Below, piece after piece: positions 28,720 through 39,226 of a stretch of DNA of 62,771 bases. Position 1 is the stretch's first letter. Each line of letters opens with the position of its first letter. The notes below the pieces were generated by a model. That model searched no databases and was not told where the DNA came from. It worked only from the letters and a program-made list of their open reading frames with translations. This DNA comes from Solirubrobacteraceae bacterium (GTDB lineage: Bacteria; Actinomycetota; Thermoleophilia; Solirubrobacterales; Solirubrobacteraceae), in contig JANJTP010000049.1 in assembly GCA_024711025.1 (NCBI GenBank), positions 1-62,771 on the forward strand, in the 5' to 3' direction. Made by a program: the position numbers and the translations under genes.

Positions 28720-30168
28720 CTACTGGATGCCCTGGTGGTGGTCGCCGTCGATCAGGCGGCCGAACAGCCCCAGGTACTGGATCAGGTGGCGGGTGGCGAG
28801 GAAGTCGGCGCGCACGTGCTCGTACGCCGCGTCGCCGAGCTGTGCCGCGCGTACGGGGTCGGCGAGCAGGCTGCTGACCGCCGCGCCGAACGCCACGAGG
28901 TCGGTCGGGTCCTCGAGCAGCAGACCGTCGATCCCGTCGCGAACCTGGTCCTGGATTCCCCCGACCCTGCTGGCGACTACCGGCCGGCGCTTCCACATCG
29001 CCTCGGCGACGGTGAGGCCGAACCCCTCGGCGAGGCTCTTCTGCACGACGACGCTCGCATGACGCTGGAGCGCGTTGACGATCGCGGCGTTCTCGCTGCG
29101 GTCGGTCATCGGCAACGACACCAGGTGGATCCGTGAGCGCTCGTCCGCCGGCAGCTCGGCCCAGACGTCACGTGCCTGCTCGAGCACGACCGCGCCCTCG
29201 GGGTCGTCGGCGATGCCCTCCGGCGACGGGCCGACGAGCAGCAGGTGGGCGCCCGGGATGTAGGGCACGACGTGCTCGGCGAAGCCGAGCATGACGCCGA
29301 GCGGATCCTTGAGCAGATCCCAGCGCGAGACCTGCACGACGGTCGGATCGTGCAGCGTGAGCCGCGAGGTCTCGTCGAGCAGCGCGCGACCGTGGACGAG
29401 GCTGACGCGGCCGTCGTGATGGGTGAACGCCGGGGGGGCGACGGCGCGGCCGTCGACGATCCCGGCAGTGATCAGGATCGAGGCGACCTGATCGGCGGTC
29501 ATCGGGTGGTTCTTCTGCGAGAAGACGTCGAGCGACGGCGGGATGATCGTCACGTCGCGCTCGGCCAGCGCCTCCGGGACGTAGTCGCGCCTGGTGAAGA
29601 CGAACGCCTGCACGTCGTCGAGGTACGGCAGCAGGAAGCCCCACGCCGCCTCGACCTCGGCGCAAGGGCGGTCGATCCCGATGTGCGAGCGCCAGGCGAC
29701 GTGGACGTCGCGCTGCGCCAGCCAGGGCGCCATCCCGGCGGTCTGCGGATCGTGCAGCAGCACGATGTCGTCCGGCCGGAGCATCGTCGCCAGGGCGTCG
29801 GCGTTGGCGCGCGAGACGCGCTCGTACAGCTCGCGCTCGGCCAGGCCGAGCGGCCCGCCGTCACCGGGGCTGCCGTGCATCAGGTGATGCAGGCGCTTGG
29901 TCAGCACGAAGAAGTCCGGCTCGCCCTCGATCACGACCCAGCGAGCGTCGACCTGCGCGCCCCGTGCGTAGGCGAGCAGCGAGCGCAGCAGCTCGGCGAC
30001 GCCGCCGCCGCTGGCCGTGGAGTTCACGTTCCAGACGCGCCGCTCGCCGATCACGTCGCGCGCGTGGCGGCTGGCGGCGTCGACCAGCTCCCATTGAGGC
30101 CCGTCGAGCACCGCCTCGAAGCGCTCGGGCGGAAGCGTGTGGACCTCGACGGACTGCAGTGGGCTCAT
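28720..30168 (-). CDS. treT: GT4 glycosyltransferase, trehalose synthase (TreT)-like
   Basis: 482 aa. VWNVNSTASGGGVAELLRSL is the TreT-type donor/acceptor loop, followed by WRSHIGIDRP and, in the C-terminal Rossmann domain, VSRWDLLKDPLGVMLGFAEH, QKSLAEGFGLTVAEAMWKRR (E-x7-E catalytic pair) and RVGGIQDQVRDGIDGLL. TreT joins NDP-glucose and glucose into trehalose. Because the family also includes other glucosyltransferases, the symbol is tentative. It has its own promoter region, divergent from the cupredoxin oxidase gene. Confidence 0.8.
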   Translation of the reverse strand: MSPLQSVEVHTLPPERFEAVLDGPQWELVDAASRHARDVIGERRVWNVNSTASGGGVAELLRSLLAYARGAQVDARWVVIEGEPDFFVLTKRLHHLMHGSPGDGGPLGLAERELYERVSRANADALATMLRPDDIVLLHDPQTAGMAPWLAQRDVHVAWRSHIGIDRPCAEVEAAWGFLLPYLDDVQAFVFTRRDYVPEALAERDVTIIPPSLDVFSQKNHPMTADQVASILITAGIVDGRAVAPPAFTHHDGRVSLVHGRALLDETSRLTLHDPTVVQVSRWDLLKDPLGVMLGFAEHVVPYIPGAHLLLVGPSPEGIADDPEGAVVLEQARDVWAELPADERSRIHLVSLPMTDRSENAAIVNALQRHASVVVQKSLAEGFGLTVAEAMWKRRPVVASRVGGIQDQVRDGIDGLLLEDPTDLVAFGAAVSSLLADPVRAAQLGDAAYEHVRADFLATRHLIQYLGLFGRLIDGDHHQGIQ

Positions 30169-30306
30169 CGACGCGGCTCTCCTGGCAACTGGCCTCAGCG
30201 CACCCTAGAGCGCCGGCTCGCGGCTCGCTTCGCAGCAGTTCCGCGACGAGGGCGGACGGGGTTTGCACGGATGGCCGACGACGGGCGCCGGGCGTAGCGT
30301 CGCGGC

Positions 30307-31185
30307 ATGCTCGCAGCCAGGCGGACCATCGTCCCGGCGCTCGTCGCGCTCGTCGTGCTCGCGTTGGCCGCCGGCGCCCCGCCGGCGGACGCCGCGGTCG
30401 TGAAGGTCTCGATGACCGCGCGCCACCGGACCGTGCCGCTGATGCCCGGGCTGCGCTTCGCCGCCTGGACGTTCAACCGCTCGATCCCCGGCCCGGTCGT
30501 CCGCGCCCGAGAGGGCGACACGATCGAGATCACGCTGCGCAACGCCGACCGGATGCACCGCCACTCGCTCGACTTCCACGCCTCCCAGGTCGATCCGCTG
30601 CGCGCGATGGCCGACGTGCCGCCCGGCAAGACGCGGACCTTCTCGTTCGTCGCCCGGCGCCCCGGAGTCTTCCTCTACCACTGCGGCACCAGCTCGGTGC
30701 TCCAGCACGTCGGGCAGGGGATGTACGGCGCGATCATCGTCGAGCCGGCCGGTGGGCGCCCGCCGGCGCAGGAGATCGTCCTCGTGCAGAGCGAGCTCTA
30801 CGGGCGGGTCCGGGGGCGGGTCCTGCGCTCGACGCTGAAGGACATGCTCGCGATGCGCCCGCGCTACACGGCCTTCAACGGAAGTCCGTTCCGCTACCTG
30901 CGCCGGCCGCTCCAGGTTCGCGCCGGCGAGCCCGTGCGGATCTATCTCGTCGACGCCGGGCCGTCGATGGGCAGCGCCTTTCACGTCGTCGGCGAGATCT
31001 TCGACGCCGTGCAGCCGGACGGCAACCCCGTGTCGCCGCGCGAGGGCGTCTCGACGTGGAGCGTGCCGGCCGGCGCGGGGGCGGTGTTCGAGCTGACGTT
31101 CGACGAGCCCGGCACGTACACGTTCCTGACCCACGAGCTGGGGCTGGCGATGAAGGGCGCCGTCGGGCGCATCGTCGCCCGCTGA
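30307..31185 (+). CDS. two-domain multicopper oxidase-like protein
   Basis: 292 aa with a signal peptide (IVPALVALVVLALAAGA, cut near PPADAA). First cupredoxin domain holds copper ligands: H86 and H91 in HRHSLDFHAS, H125-C126 in FLYHCGTSS, H134 and M139 in QHVGQGMYG. The second domain has SAFHVVGEIFD and FLTHELGLAMKGAVG. The arrangement resembles nitrite-reductase-type two-domain enzymes, but the histidine that catalyses nitrite reduction (usual GGHGD) reads GEIFD here, so nitrite reductase activity is doubtful. Exported. Confidence 0.85.
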   Translation: MLAARRTIVPALVALVVLALAAGAPPADAAVVKVSMTARHRTVPLMPGLRFAAWTFNRSIPGPVVRAREGDTIEITLRNADRMHRHSLDFHASQVDPLRAMADVPPGKTRTFSFVARRPGVFLYHCGTSSVLQHVGQGMYGAIIVEPAGGRPPAQEIVLVQSELYGRVRGRVLRSTLKDMLAMRPRYTAFNGSPFRYLRRPLQVRAGEPVRIYLVDAGPSMGSAFHVVGEIFDAVQPDGNPVSPREGVSTWSVPAGAGAVFELTFDEPGTYTFLTHELGLAMKGAVGRIVAR

Positions 31186-31254
31186 CGCGGCGGCCGCGAG
31201 CGGGCCGGTCGAAGCCGTGCCCCCCCGGGCGGGCGTCCGCGTAGGCTTGGCGCC

Positions 31255-32820
31255 GTGAGCCACGTGCTGGCGATCGACCTCGGCACCGGCGGCCCGAAGG
31301 TCGCGCTGGTCGCCTTCGGCGGCGAGATCGTCGTCGCCGAGTCCGAGCCGGTCGAGACGCAGCTGGGCCCCGGCGGCGCCGTCGAGCAGCGCCCGCGGGA
31401 CTGGTGGTCGGCGATCGTCCGCTGCGCGCGGCGGCTCGCGGCCGCACGGCCCGACGCGGTGGCCGAGGTCGTCGCCGTGGCGGTGACCGGTCAGTGGGCG
31501 GGGACGGTCGCGACCGCGGCCGACGGCGAGCCGCTCGCTCCCGCGCTGACGTGGCTCGACAGTCGCGGAGCGCCGCACGCGCGGCGCGTCGTCGCCGGCG
31601 GGCCGCGGATCGCCGGCTACGGCGCCGTCAAGCTCGCGCGCTGGGTGCGGCTGACCGGTGGAGCCCCGTCGCTCTCCGGACGCGACCCACTGGGCCACAT
31701 CCTCTACCTGAAGGCCGAGCGGCCCGACGTGTACGAGGCGACCGCGACGTTCCTCGAGCCGGTCGACTGGCTGAACCTGCGGCTGACCGGCCGGTGCTCG
31801 GCCTCGTTCGACACGGCCACGATGCACTGGGTCACCGACACGCGCCGCCCTGCGGCGGTCGACTACGACGAGCGGCTGCTGCGGATGGCGGGGATCCCTC
31901 GCGAGAAGCTCCCGGAGCTGCGTCCCAGCGCGAGCGTCGTCGGGCCGCTGACGCCGTCGGCGGCCGCCGAGCTGGGGCTCGGCGAGCACGTGCGCGTGGT
32001 GACCGCGACGCCCGACACGATGTCGGCGGCGGTCGGGTCGGGTGCCGTCGGCGACCAGGCCGCCCACCTCTACGTGGGTACCTCGTCGTGGCTCTCCTGC
32101 CACGTCCCGTACAAGAAGACCGACCCGTTCCACACGATCGCCTCGCTGCCGGCCGCGCTGCCCGGGCGCTACCTCGTCTCCTGCGAGCAGCAGACCGCCG
32201 GGGCCTGCCTGGCCCGGCTGCGCGACGAGTGGCTCGCCGGCACCGCCGAGGCGCGGAGCGGCTACGACGAGCTGACCGCGCTCGCCGCGAAGGCGCCGCC
32301 GGGCAGCGGCGGCGTGCTCTTCATGCCATGGCTCAACGGCGAGCGCACGCCGGTCGACGACCACCTCGCGCGCGGCGGCTGGCTGGGGCTCGCGCTCGAG
32401 ACGAGCCGCGCCCAGCTCGTTCGCAGCGTGCTCGAAGGGGTCGCGCTGAACGCGCGCTGGATGCAGCAGGCGGTCGAGCGGTTCTGCAAGCGCCGTCTCG
32501 ACCCCGTGACGTTCATCGGCGGCGGCGCGTGCTCGCCGCTGTGGTGTCAGATCTTCGCCGACGTGCTGGGTCGCGGGATCCGCGCCGCCGCCGATCCCGT
32601 GCACGCGAACGTCCGCGGCGCGGCGCTGCTCGCCGGGCTGGCGCTCGGCGAGCTGCGCGTCGAGGAGATCCCGCAGCGGGTGCCGATCGCCGCGACGTAT
32701 GTGCCCGACGACGCCACGCGCGCCACGTACGACGAGCTGTTCGCCCAGCTCGTCAAGGCCTATCGCGCGACCAAGCCGATCTATCACCGCCCCAACGGCC
32801 GAACGGAGGCCTCCGCATGA
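31255..32820 (+). CDS. FGGY-family carbohydrate kinase
   Basis: 521 aa from a GTG at 31255. N-terminal ATPase motif [20 protein letters not shown], acceptor region [12 protein letters not shown] and [12 protein letters not shown], and the second-domain adenine motif [20 protein letters not shown] are typical of xylulokinase-like FGGY kinases. The sugar or polyol is unknown. The stop overlaps the next start (ATGA), so it is coupled to a PLP-dependent lyase-like enzyme, suggesting that its phosphorylated product may be cleaved by that enzyme. Confidence 0.88.
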   Translation: MSHVLAIDLGTGGPKVALVAFGGEIVVAESEPVETQLGPGGAVEQRPRDWWSAIVRCARRLAAARPDAVAEVVAVAVTGQWAGTVATAADGEPLAPALTWLDSRGAPHARRVVAGGPRIAGYGAVKLARWVRLTGGAPSLSGRDPLGHILYLKAERPDVYEATATFLEPVDWLNLRLTGRCSASFDTATMHWVTDTRRPAAVDYDERLLRMAGIPREKLPELRPSASVVGPLTPSAAAELGLGEHVRVVTATPDTMSAAVGSGAVGDQAAHLYVGTSSWLSCHVPYKKTDPFHTIASLPAALPGRYLVSCEQQTAGACLARLRDEWLAGTAEARSGYDELTALAAKAPPGSGGVLFMPWLNGERTPVDDHLARGGWLGLALETSRAQLVRSVLEGVALNARWMQQAVERFCKRRLDPVTFIGGGACSPLWCQIFADVLGRGIRAAADPVHANVRGAALLAGLALGELRVEEIPQRVPIAATYVPDDATRATYDELFAQLVKAYRATKPIYHRPNGRTEASA

Positions 32821-34226
32821 CCGACCAGCCCACCGGCGACCCGCTCGCCGAGCTCGAGCGGGTGCTGAAGCCCTACCGCGGAACGCTCCCGACCCGCGCG
32901 CGGCTGCCCGAGCACGGCGTCGCGCGCGACGAGGTGCTCGCCGAGCTGCGCGAGATGGCCGACGCCGAGCGCGAGCGCTGGCAGAGCGGACACGTCTCCG
33001 GCGCCGTCTATCAGGGGGACCCCGAGCACGTCGCGTTCCTCGCCGAGGCATACGCGATCCACTCGCAGAGCAACCCGCTGCACCTCGACGTCTGGCCGAG
33101 CGCGGCGAAGCTGGAGGCGGAGATCGTCGCGATGACGGCGGGCATGCTCGGCGCCGATCGCATCGAGGACGACGTCGTCGGCACGGTGACCTCGGGTGGC
33201 ACCGAGTCGATCGTCATGGCGATGCGCGCCTATCGCCGGCGGGGGCTCGCGCAGGGGATCGAGCGGCCTGTGATGGTCCTGCCGCAGACCGCGCACGCGG
33301 CGTTCGACAAGGCCGCCGAGCTGATGGGGATCGAGCAGCGCAAGATCCCCGTCGGCGCGGACTGGGTGGCCGACGTCGACGCGATGGCCGCCGCGATCGA
33401 CGAGCGCACGATCGTCGTCGTCGGCTCCGCGCCGGCGTTCCCGCACGGGCTGATCGACCCGATCGTCGCCCTGTCGGAGGCGGCGCGCGAGCGCGGCGTG
33501 GGGTTCCACACCGACTCCTGCCTCGGGGGCTTCATCCTGCCGTGGGCCGAGCGACTCGGGCATCCCGTGCCGGTGTTCGACTTCCGCCTGCCGGGTGTGA
33601 CCTCGATGTCCGCGGACACGCACAAGTTCGGCTACGCGGCGAAGGGCACGTCCGTCGTGCTCTACCGAGGCGCCGAGCTGCGCCGTCATCAGTACTTCAC
33701 GTTCAGCGACTGGCCGGGCGGCCTCTACGCCACGCCGACGCTTCCCGGGTCGCGCCCCGGGGGTCTCAGCGCCGCCTGCTGGGCCGCGATGGTCGCGTTC
33801 GGCGAGTCCGGCTACATGGACGCGACGGCGCGGATCCTCGAGGCCGCGGCGACGATGAAGGCAGCGATCCGCGCGACCGAGGGGATCGAGCTGATCGGCG
33901 ATCCGCTCTACACGCTCGCCTTCCGCGCGACCGAGGAGGGGCTCGACGTCTATCGGGTGATGGACGCGATGACCGCGCGCGGATGGCGCCTCAACGGCCT
34001 GCACCGCCCGCCCTGCGTTCACATCTGCGTGACGCTGCGCCACGCGCAGACGGGCGTCGCGGCGGCGTTCGCCGAGGACCTCGACGCCGCCGTCCGCGAG
34101 GCGCGCGAGCAGCCGCAGGCCGAGGGCGGGATGGCGCCGATCTACGGGCTGGCCGCCTCGGTGCCCGACCGCGCGCTGGTCAGCTCCTTCCTGGAGCAGT
34201 ACATGGACCGCTGGTTCGTGCCATGA
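32817..34226 (+). CDS. PLP-dependent lyase, sphingosine-1-phosphate-lyase-like
   Basis: 469 aa. Group II decarboxylase/S1P-lyase fold: [59 protein letters not shown], and the Schiff-base lysine in [15 protein letters not shown]. The C-terminal [20 protein letters not shown] is also S1P-lyase-like. These enzymes split a phosphorylated amino alcohol into aldehyde and phosphoethanolamine. In this organism the substrate is unlikely to be an ordinary sphingoid base, and the coupled FGGY kinase may supply it. Cytosolic; no N-terminal membrane anchor is seen. Confidence 0.88.
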   Translation: MTDQPTGDPLAELERVLKPYRGTLPTRARLPEHGVARDEVLAELREMADAERERWQSGHVSGAVYQGDPEHVAFLAEAYAIHSQSNPLHLDVWPSAAKLEAEIVAMTAGMLGADRIEDDVVGTVTSGGTESIVMAMRAYRRRGLAQGIERPVMVLPQTAHAAFDKAAELMGIEQRKIPVGADWVADVDAMAAAIDERTIVVVGSAPAFPHGLIDPIVALSEAARERGVGFHTDSCLGGFILPWAERLGHPVPVFDFRLPGVTSMSADTHKFGYAAKGTSVVLYRGAELRRHQYFTFSDWPGGLYATPTLPGSRPGGLSAACWAAMVAFGESGYMDATARILEAAATMKAAIRATEGIELIGDPLYTLAFRATEEGLDVYRVMDAMTARGWRLNGLHRPPCVHICVTLRHAQTGVAAAFAEDLDAAVREAREQPQAEGGMAPIYGLAASVPDRALVSSFLEQYMDRWFVP

Positions 34227-34405
34227 GGCTGAGTGACGCGCCTCGCCGCGGCGCCGGGGCTGCGCTGCTCGGTGGAGGTCGCCCGCTCCGGCTGACGCTC
34301 GCCGAGGCGGCAGGGCGCGAAGGCCGCCGTAGCCCGCGTCCGGCGTGAGAGGGCGGCTGGTCGCGCGCTTGCGGTGCTCACGGTCTCGCCCGGGAGCCCG
34401 ATTCG

Positions 34406-36373
34406 GTGCTCATGCGCCAGCCCGACCAGCTCTGTCTGCCCTCTCCGTCGCGCCCAGCCGCTCCATGGGGGCGCTGGTGGGGCGGCCGCCCGCGGATGCT
34501 GCGCGTGCTCGCGATCGTGGCACTGGCCTGGCTGGCCGTCTACCTGGCCTGGCGGATCGGCTGGACGCTCGGCGACGGGAGCCCGGTGCTCTCGGCGGTG
34601 CTGCTCGTCGCCGAGGCCTCCGGCTGGATCAGCCTGCTGTTCCTCACCTGGTTCGGCTGGCGGCTGCCGGCGGCCGGGAGGCCGGTGGCAGCAGGCACGC
34701 CGAGCGTCGACGTCTACGTCTGCACCTACGACGAGCCGCTCCGGGTCCTGCGCGCGACGCTCGCCGGCTGCGCCGCGCTCTCGCATGAGCACGCGACGTA
34801 CGTGCTCGACGACGGCCGCCGGCCGGAGGTCGCGGCGCTGGCCCGCGAGTGGGGTGCGGAGTACCTCACCAGGGAGGACAACGCCAACGCCAAGGCCGGG
34901 AACATCAATGCCGCGCTCGGGCGCACGAGCGGCGAGCTGGTCTTCGTGCTCGACGCCGACCACGTGCCGCTGCCGGACGCGCTCGACGCGCTCGTCGGCT
35001 ACTTCGACGATCCCGGCGTCGTCGCCGTGCAGAGCCCGCACGACTTCTCCAACCACGACTCGATCCAGCACTACGAGGTCGGCCGCCACGAGCAGTCGAT
35101 CTTCTTCGGCGTCGTCAGCCCGGGGAAGGACCGCCACAACGCGGCCTTCTGGTGCGGCTCGGCGGCGATGCTCCGGCGCGGAGCGCTGATCGCGATCGGC
35201 GGCGTGGCGACCGAGACGATCGCCGAGGACTTCCACACGACGATCCGCCTGCACGACAACGGCGGACGCACCCGTTACCACGACGAGGTGCTGGTCCAGG
35301 GGCTCGCGCCGCACGACCTCGCCTCCTACCTGCTGCAGCGCGATCGCTGGGCGCGCGGGAACCTCGCGGTGCTCGCGACCCCGGAGAGCCCGCTGCGCGC
35401 CCGCGGGCTGACGTGGCGCCAGCGCCTGAGCTACCTGGGCTCGCTATTCGCCTACCTCGCGGGGCCGACACGCGCGCTGCTGCTGGCGGTGCTGGCGTCC
35501 ATCCTGTGGACCGGGGCGCTGCCGTTCGAGGCGACGCCGCTGACGATCGGCCTGCTGTGGGCACCGGCGACGGTCCTCGCGATCGCCGCCGGGTCGGCGC
35601 TGGGTCGCGGTTACCAGACGGTCGCCGACACGACGCACTTCGAGCTGCTGACGGCGGAGATCCACCTGCGCGCGCTGCGCTGCGTCGTCCGTCCCGGACG
35701 CAGCCGGTTCAGGGTCACTCCGAAGGAGGGGATCGACGTCGGCGGCTGGCACGCTCTGCGGCAGCTGCGGCTGCTGGGAGCCCTCGTCCTCGCGCTGGGG
35801 CTCGGGCTGGTGGTCCGCGCGCTCGACGAGCTCGGCCTGATCGCCTTTCCCGGGGAGCTGTCCGGGATGGCGCTGTGGCTCATCCCGGCCCTCGGCGTCG
35901 TGGAGCTGGCTCGCCTGCTGCGGACGCTGAGGAGCGTCGGCCGGCGCCGGCAGCTGCGTGTCGAGTACCGCGTCCCGGCCTGCGGCGCGGCGATCCTCTC
36001 GGTCGAGGGGCATGCGACGCCGCGACTCGTGCGGTTGCGCGACATCAGCCCGGTCGGGCTTGGTCTCGCCGCGGACGCGCCGCTCGAGCCAGGCGATCGT
36101 GCGACCGCGACGCTCGACGTGCACGGCGCCGACGGGCGCGCCCGGCGGATCAAGCTGCGCCTGGAGGTTCGCTCCTGCCGTCCGGACGGAGCGACGTGGC
36201 GGATCGGCGCGCGCGCCGATCCGGTGAGCGGCGACGACGGGCGCGAGCTGATCGCGCTGTGCGCGATCGCGCACCCGTGGGGGCGCCTGCGGCGTCAGGA
36301 CTCGCCGGCGCCCGACGCTCCCCCGCGCCCCACGGCGGACGAGGCCACGGGCCGCGAGCTCGTCAGCGCCTGA
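34406..36373 (+). CDS. cellulose-synthase-like GT2 glycosyltransferase with PilZ domain
   Basis: 655 aa from GTG 34406 (an ATG at 34412 is close). Two N-terminal helices, then the GT2 core: VYVCTYDEPLRVLRATLAGC, YVLDDGRRPEV (first Asp), VLDADHVPL (DxD), TETIAEDFHT (third acidic) and LQRDRWARGN (QxxRW). Several C-terminal membrane helices follow. Residues ~525-620 form PilZ: RRRQLRVEYR (RxxxR) and RDISPVGLGL (DxSxxG), so cyclic di-GMP should control it. No BcsB partner is adjacent. The product polysaccharide is unknown. Confidence 0.9.
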   Translation: MLMRQPDQLCLPSPSRPAAPWGRWWGGRPRMLRVLAIVALAWLAVYLAWRIGWTLGDGSPVLSAVLLVAEASGWISLLFLTWFGWRLPAAGRPVAAGTPSVDVYVCTYDEPLRVLRATLAGCAALSHEHATYVLDDGRRPEVAALAREWGAEYLTREDNANAKAGNINAALGRTSGELVFVLDADHVPLPDALDALVGYFDDPGVVAVQSPHDFSNHDSIQHYEVGRHEQSIFFGVVSPGKDRHNAAFWCGSAAMLRRGALIAIGGVATETIAEDFHTTIRLHDNGGRTRYHDEVLVQGLAPHDLASYLLQRDRWARGNLAVLATPESPLRARGLTWRQRLSYLGSLFAYLAGPTRALLLAVLASILWTGALPFEATPLTIGLLWAPATVLAIAAGSALGRGYQTVADTTHFELLTAEIHLRALRCVVRPGRSRFRVTPKEGIDVGGWHALRQLRLLGALVLALGLGLVVRALDELGLIAFPGELSGMALWLIPALGVVELARLLRTLRSVGRRRQLRVEYRVPACGAAILSVEGHATPRLVRLRDISPVGLGLAADAPLEPGDRATATLDVHGADGRARRIKLRLEVRSCRPDGATWRIGARADPVSGDDGRELIALCAIAHPWGRLRRQDSPAPDAPPRPTADEATGRELVSA

Positions 36374-36435
36374 CGCGGAGCGCGGACGGCAAGGGAGCCG
36401 CCCGCGCTCGCACATCGCCCCCCTGAGGGCGCCGC

Positions 36436-38946
36436 TCAGCCGCCGAGCTCCATCACCTGGTGGATCCCGCTCGGGCGGTTGGTCCACTGCATCGTCCGCA
36501 GCGGCACGGGCGTAAACTCGATCGTCCCGGCCTTGACCAGCCAGCCGGCCGGGTTCGCCCCGTGCTCGGCGGTGAGCATACGGCCCGCGCCGTCGAGCGC
36601 CGCCCACATCTCCTTCGCGCAGGTCGAAAGCCGGCCCTTGGCGCAGTAGCGCAGGTGGTAGGCGCCGCTGACCTTCTCGCCGAGCATGCGTCGCAGGTCC
36701 TTCCACATGTACTGGTGCCAGCCGCCGTATTGGCTCATGTCGACGCGCGGGTTGCGCCCCTCGAGCTGGCGGCAGAGCGCCTTGCCCAGCCGGTCGCAGA
36801 GCCCGGCGCTGCTGATCGCGGTCCAGGCGGCGTCCATGACCGCGGCGCCGGGCGCGTCGGTCAGCCCGTCGCCGTTCGCGTCGACGCGGCTGCCGCCGGC
36901 GGCAGCCCACGCGTCGAGCGCCTGCTTCGCCGCGGTCGCCGGGGCTCCGGGGCTGCTGCCCTTCGCTAGCACCTTGCTGAGCGTCGGCCAGAAGCGCACG
37001 ATCCGCACGTCCTCGGTGGCCGCGGCGTTCTCCGCGGCGAGCACCGACGCGACCGTGTGCCTGCCGCTGCGCGCCAGCTCGCCGTTCAGCAGGTCGTCGC
37101 GCTGGATCGAGTTCTCCGACCAGCGCTCGTCGCCCGCCGGGAAGCCCTTGGCGGGCTTGTTGTTCCAGTTGACGATCAGGCCGCTCGCCGGGTTGCGTGC
37201 CTGAGGGTGGCGCGACGGCGCCAGGTAGCCGGTCCACTCGAAGCGCCCGCGGCCGTCCGTCGGCAGGTCGGGGTTGACGCCCTTCGGGCGCAGCGGCAGG
37301 CGCCCGGAGGTGTAGAACGCCGACTCGGTCCCGCTCGCGTAGAACGAGTTGAACGTCTGCGGCGTCTTCTTCGCGGCGGCGATGAAGTCGCTCGCGCTCT
37401 TCACCCGACCGAACGTCATCTGCTGGTTGAACAGCAGGTCGGTCGTCTCGCGCCCATAGGAGGATCGCCTCTGGCTTAGCGCGACCCGCTGTCGCGAGCT
37501 GGCCTTGCGGGCGTAGCCGATCACCGGGCCGTGGACGGTTCGGTAGAAGACGACCTTCGTCGTCTTGCCGCCCTTGGAGATCGTGCCGGCATCGACCTTC
37601 TCCATGTGCAGGCAACGGCCCCTGTAGACGTACCGGCGGCTGCTGCCCGCACACAGCGTCTCGGCGTATGTGTCGATCAGGTCGGCGCCGGCGGACGTCA
37701 GCGTCCAGGCGTAGCCTTCGCCGCGACCGATCAGCATGTAGCCGGGGAACGGCGCGGACGTCGCGCCGCGGACCTTGATGTCGGGACCGTAGAGTCCCAT
37801 CTCCAGCGTCAGGCCGGGGTAGTTGTAGCCGATCTGAGGACCGCCGACGAACAGCGGCCTGCCGCTCTGTGAGCGCTTGCCCGAGACGATCAGGATGTTC
37901 GAGGCCCGCTGCCTCGGGCCGCGCGGATGGTCGACGCTGGCTGCGCCGGCTCGGGATGCGCCCGCACCGCCGGGCAGCGGCACGAACGAATCGCGGAAGC
38001 TGCGCTGCTCGAGACGCACGACGCCCCTCGGGCGGGTCACGCTGACGTTGGTCTGCCAGTCGAAGCGCTTGGTCGTGGTCGTCGCGGTCTCCGGGTCGCT
38101 GCGCCCGCGCAGGTCCTCGAACGCGCGGGCGCCTTCCCCGCTGCCGAGCCGGTCGCGCAGCGCGTCGAGGAACAGCGCGTTGGGCACCTCCTCGCCGCCG
38201 CCCTCGCCGAGGAACTGGGCCTTGATGCCGTTGAAGGCGAAGACGTCGGCGCGCGTGAACTTCGGCGCGCTCGGCTGGTTCTGCGAGTACCACAGGTTGA
38301 TCCCGGCGACGTACGTGTCGATATCGCGCAGGACCTGCTTACCCTGCGTGCCGGCGGCGTTCAGCGCCGCGGTCTGCTGCCGCGTGATCTCGCTGACGAT
38401 CTTCGCGCTGGGCTTGTAGTCGTAGAGGCCGAGCAGGAGCTGGATGCCGGACACACCGGGCACGTCGATCAGCGAGGCGATGCCGTTGAAGCGGGCCTGG
38501 TTCAGCAGCAGGCTGCGGTCCTGCGCCGTCGCGTAGCCGGCGCCGAAGATCACGCCGGCGTCGCTGCCGGCGTAGACGTGGGGCACGCCGTAGGGGTCGC
38601 GCTTGATGCGCGCGCTGACCGGTCCGATCCCCGCGACCTCGCCGGCGACGTTCTGCGTCAGCACGAACGACGGGTCGCTCTCCGCGAGCAGCTTCGCCGA
38701 CTTGAACCAGCCGCTGCCGTCCGCGCTGGGCACGAGCTGCGCGTCGGTGACGCTGCGGAAGAGCGGCGTGAGGCGGTCGTACATCCTCGCCTGGGTGTCG
38801 GCGGGCAGGATGCCCGGGGCGCTTCCCCACGAGACCCCGGGCTGCGTCTGGCCCTGCGGGATCACGTTGAGCTCGGTGCTGGCCCCGGCCGCCGGGGCCG
38901 CGGCGCCAAGCGCGAGCGCGGTGAGTGCGAGAGCGCGTCGAAGCAC
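36436..38946 (-). CDS. penicillin acylase-family secreted hydrolase
   Basis: 836 aa from a GTG (complement of 38944-38946) preceded by an excellent GAGGAGGAG ribosome site; the longer upstream frame is rejected. Signal peptide VLRRALALTALALGAAAPAA. Alpha-chain motif RDPYGVPHVYAGSDAGVIFG; the autoproteolytic N-terminal nucleophile is Ser349 in RQRASNILIVSGK, leaving a Ser-Asn-starting beta chain, with FVGGPQIGYNYPG downstream. It would hydrolyse amide bonds of an acyl compound (antibiotic, N-acyl-homoserine lactone or lipid amide) outside the cell. Confidence 0.9.
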   Translation of the reverse strand: MLRRALALTALALGAAAPAAGASTELNVIPQGQTQPGVSWGSAPGILPADTQARMYDRLTPLFRSVTDAQLVPSADGSGWFKSAKLLAESDPSFVLTQNVAGEVAGIGPVSARIKRDPYGVPHVYAGSDAGVIFGAGYATAQDRSLLLNQARFNGIASLIDVPGVSGIQLLLGLYDYKPSAKIVSEITRQQTAALNAAGTQGKQVLRDIDTYVAGINLWYSQNQPSAPKFTRADVFAFNGIKAQFLGEGGGEEVPNALFLDALRDRLGSGEGARAFEDLRGRSDPETATTTTKRFDWQTNVSVTRPRGVVRLEQRSFRDSFVPLPGGAGASRAGAASVDHPRGPRQRASNILIVSGKRSQSGRPLFVGGPQIGYNYPGLTLEMGLYGPDIKVRGATSAPFPGYMLIGRGEGYAWTLTSAGADLIDTYAETLCAGSSRRYVYRGRCLHMEKVDAGTISKGGKTTKVVFYRTVHGPVIGYARKASSRQRVALSQRRSSYGRETTDLLFNQQMTFGRVKSASDFIAAAKKTPQTFNSFYASGTESAFYTSGRLPLRPKGVNPDLPTDGRGRFEWTGYLAPSRHPQARNPASGLIVNWNNKPAKGFPAGDERWSENSIQRDDLLNGELARSGRHTVASVLAAENAAATEDVRIVRFWPTLSKVLAKGSSPGAPATAAKQALDAWAAAGGSRVDANGDGLTDAPGAAVMDAAWTAISSAGLCDRLGKALCRQLEGRNPRVDMSQYGGWHQYMWKDLRRMLGEKVSGAYHLRYCAKGRLSTCAKEMWAALDGAGRMLTAEHGANPAGWLVKAGTIEFTPVPLRTMQWTNRPSGIHQVMELGG

Positions 38947-39226
38947 GATTCTCCTCCTCTGGTGGGCTGCGCCCTCGGACGGGGCGCGTGCTGCGGTCCT
39001 CCACCTCAGCGGGGCGAATCTACCAGTGGGCGCCAAGCCGTGGGGAGGATGGCCTCGAGTAAGCACCGCCCCGGTGGGGCCGGTCGTGGTGGGGCCCATG
39101 ACGGTGTGGGCGCCGGCGCCGGCGCCGGATCGGCGGGCGGCGGAACACGCCCAGGCTCCGCTGGCGGACGGCGACTTGACGCAGCGGGGTAGGGTTCGCG
39201 GCCACTCACCGAAAAGGAGAAGTCAC

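Noticed and set aside
30205-33051. 948-codon open frame on the minus strand
   Set aside because: Antisense to the well-supported cupredoxin and FGGY kinase genes; its Arg/Gly/Asp-rich sequence has no domain and is typical third-position GC shadowing.
35444-38293. 949-codon open frame on the minus strand
   Set aside because: Covers the GT2 gene antisense and the acylase in a wrong frame; no recognisable domain.
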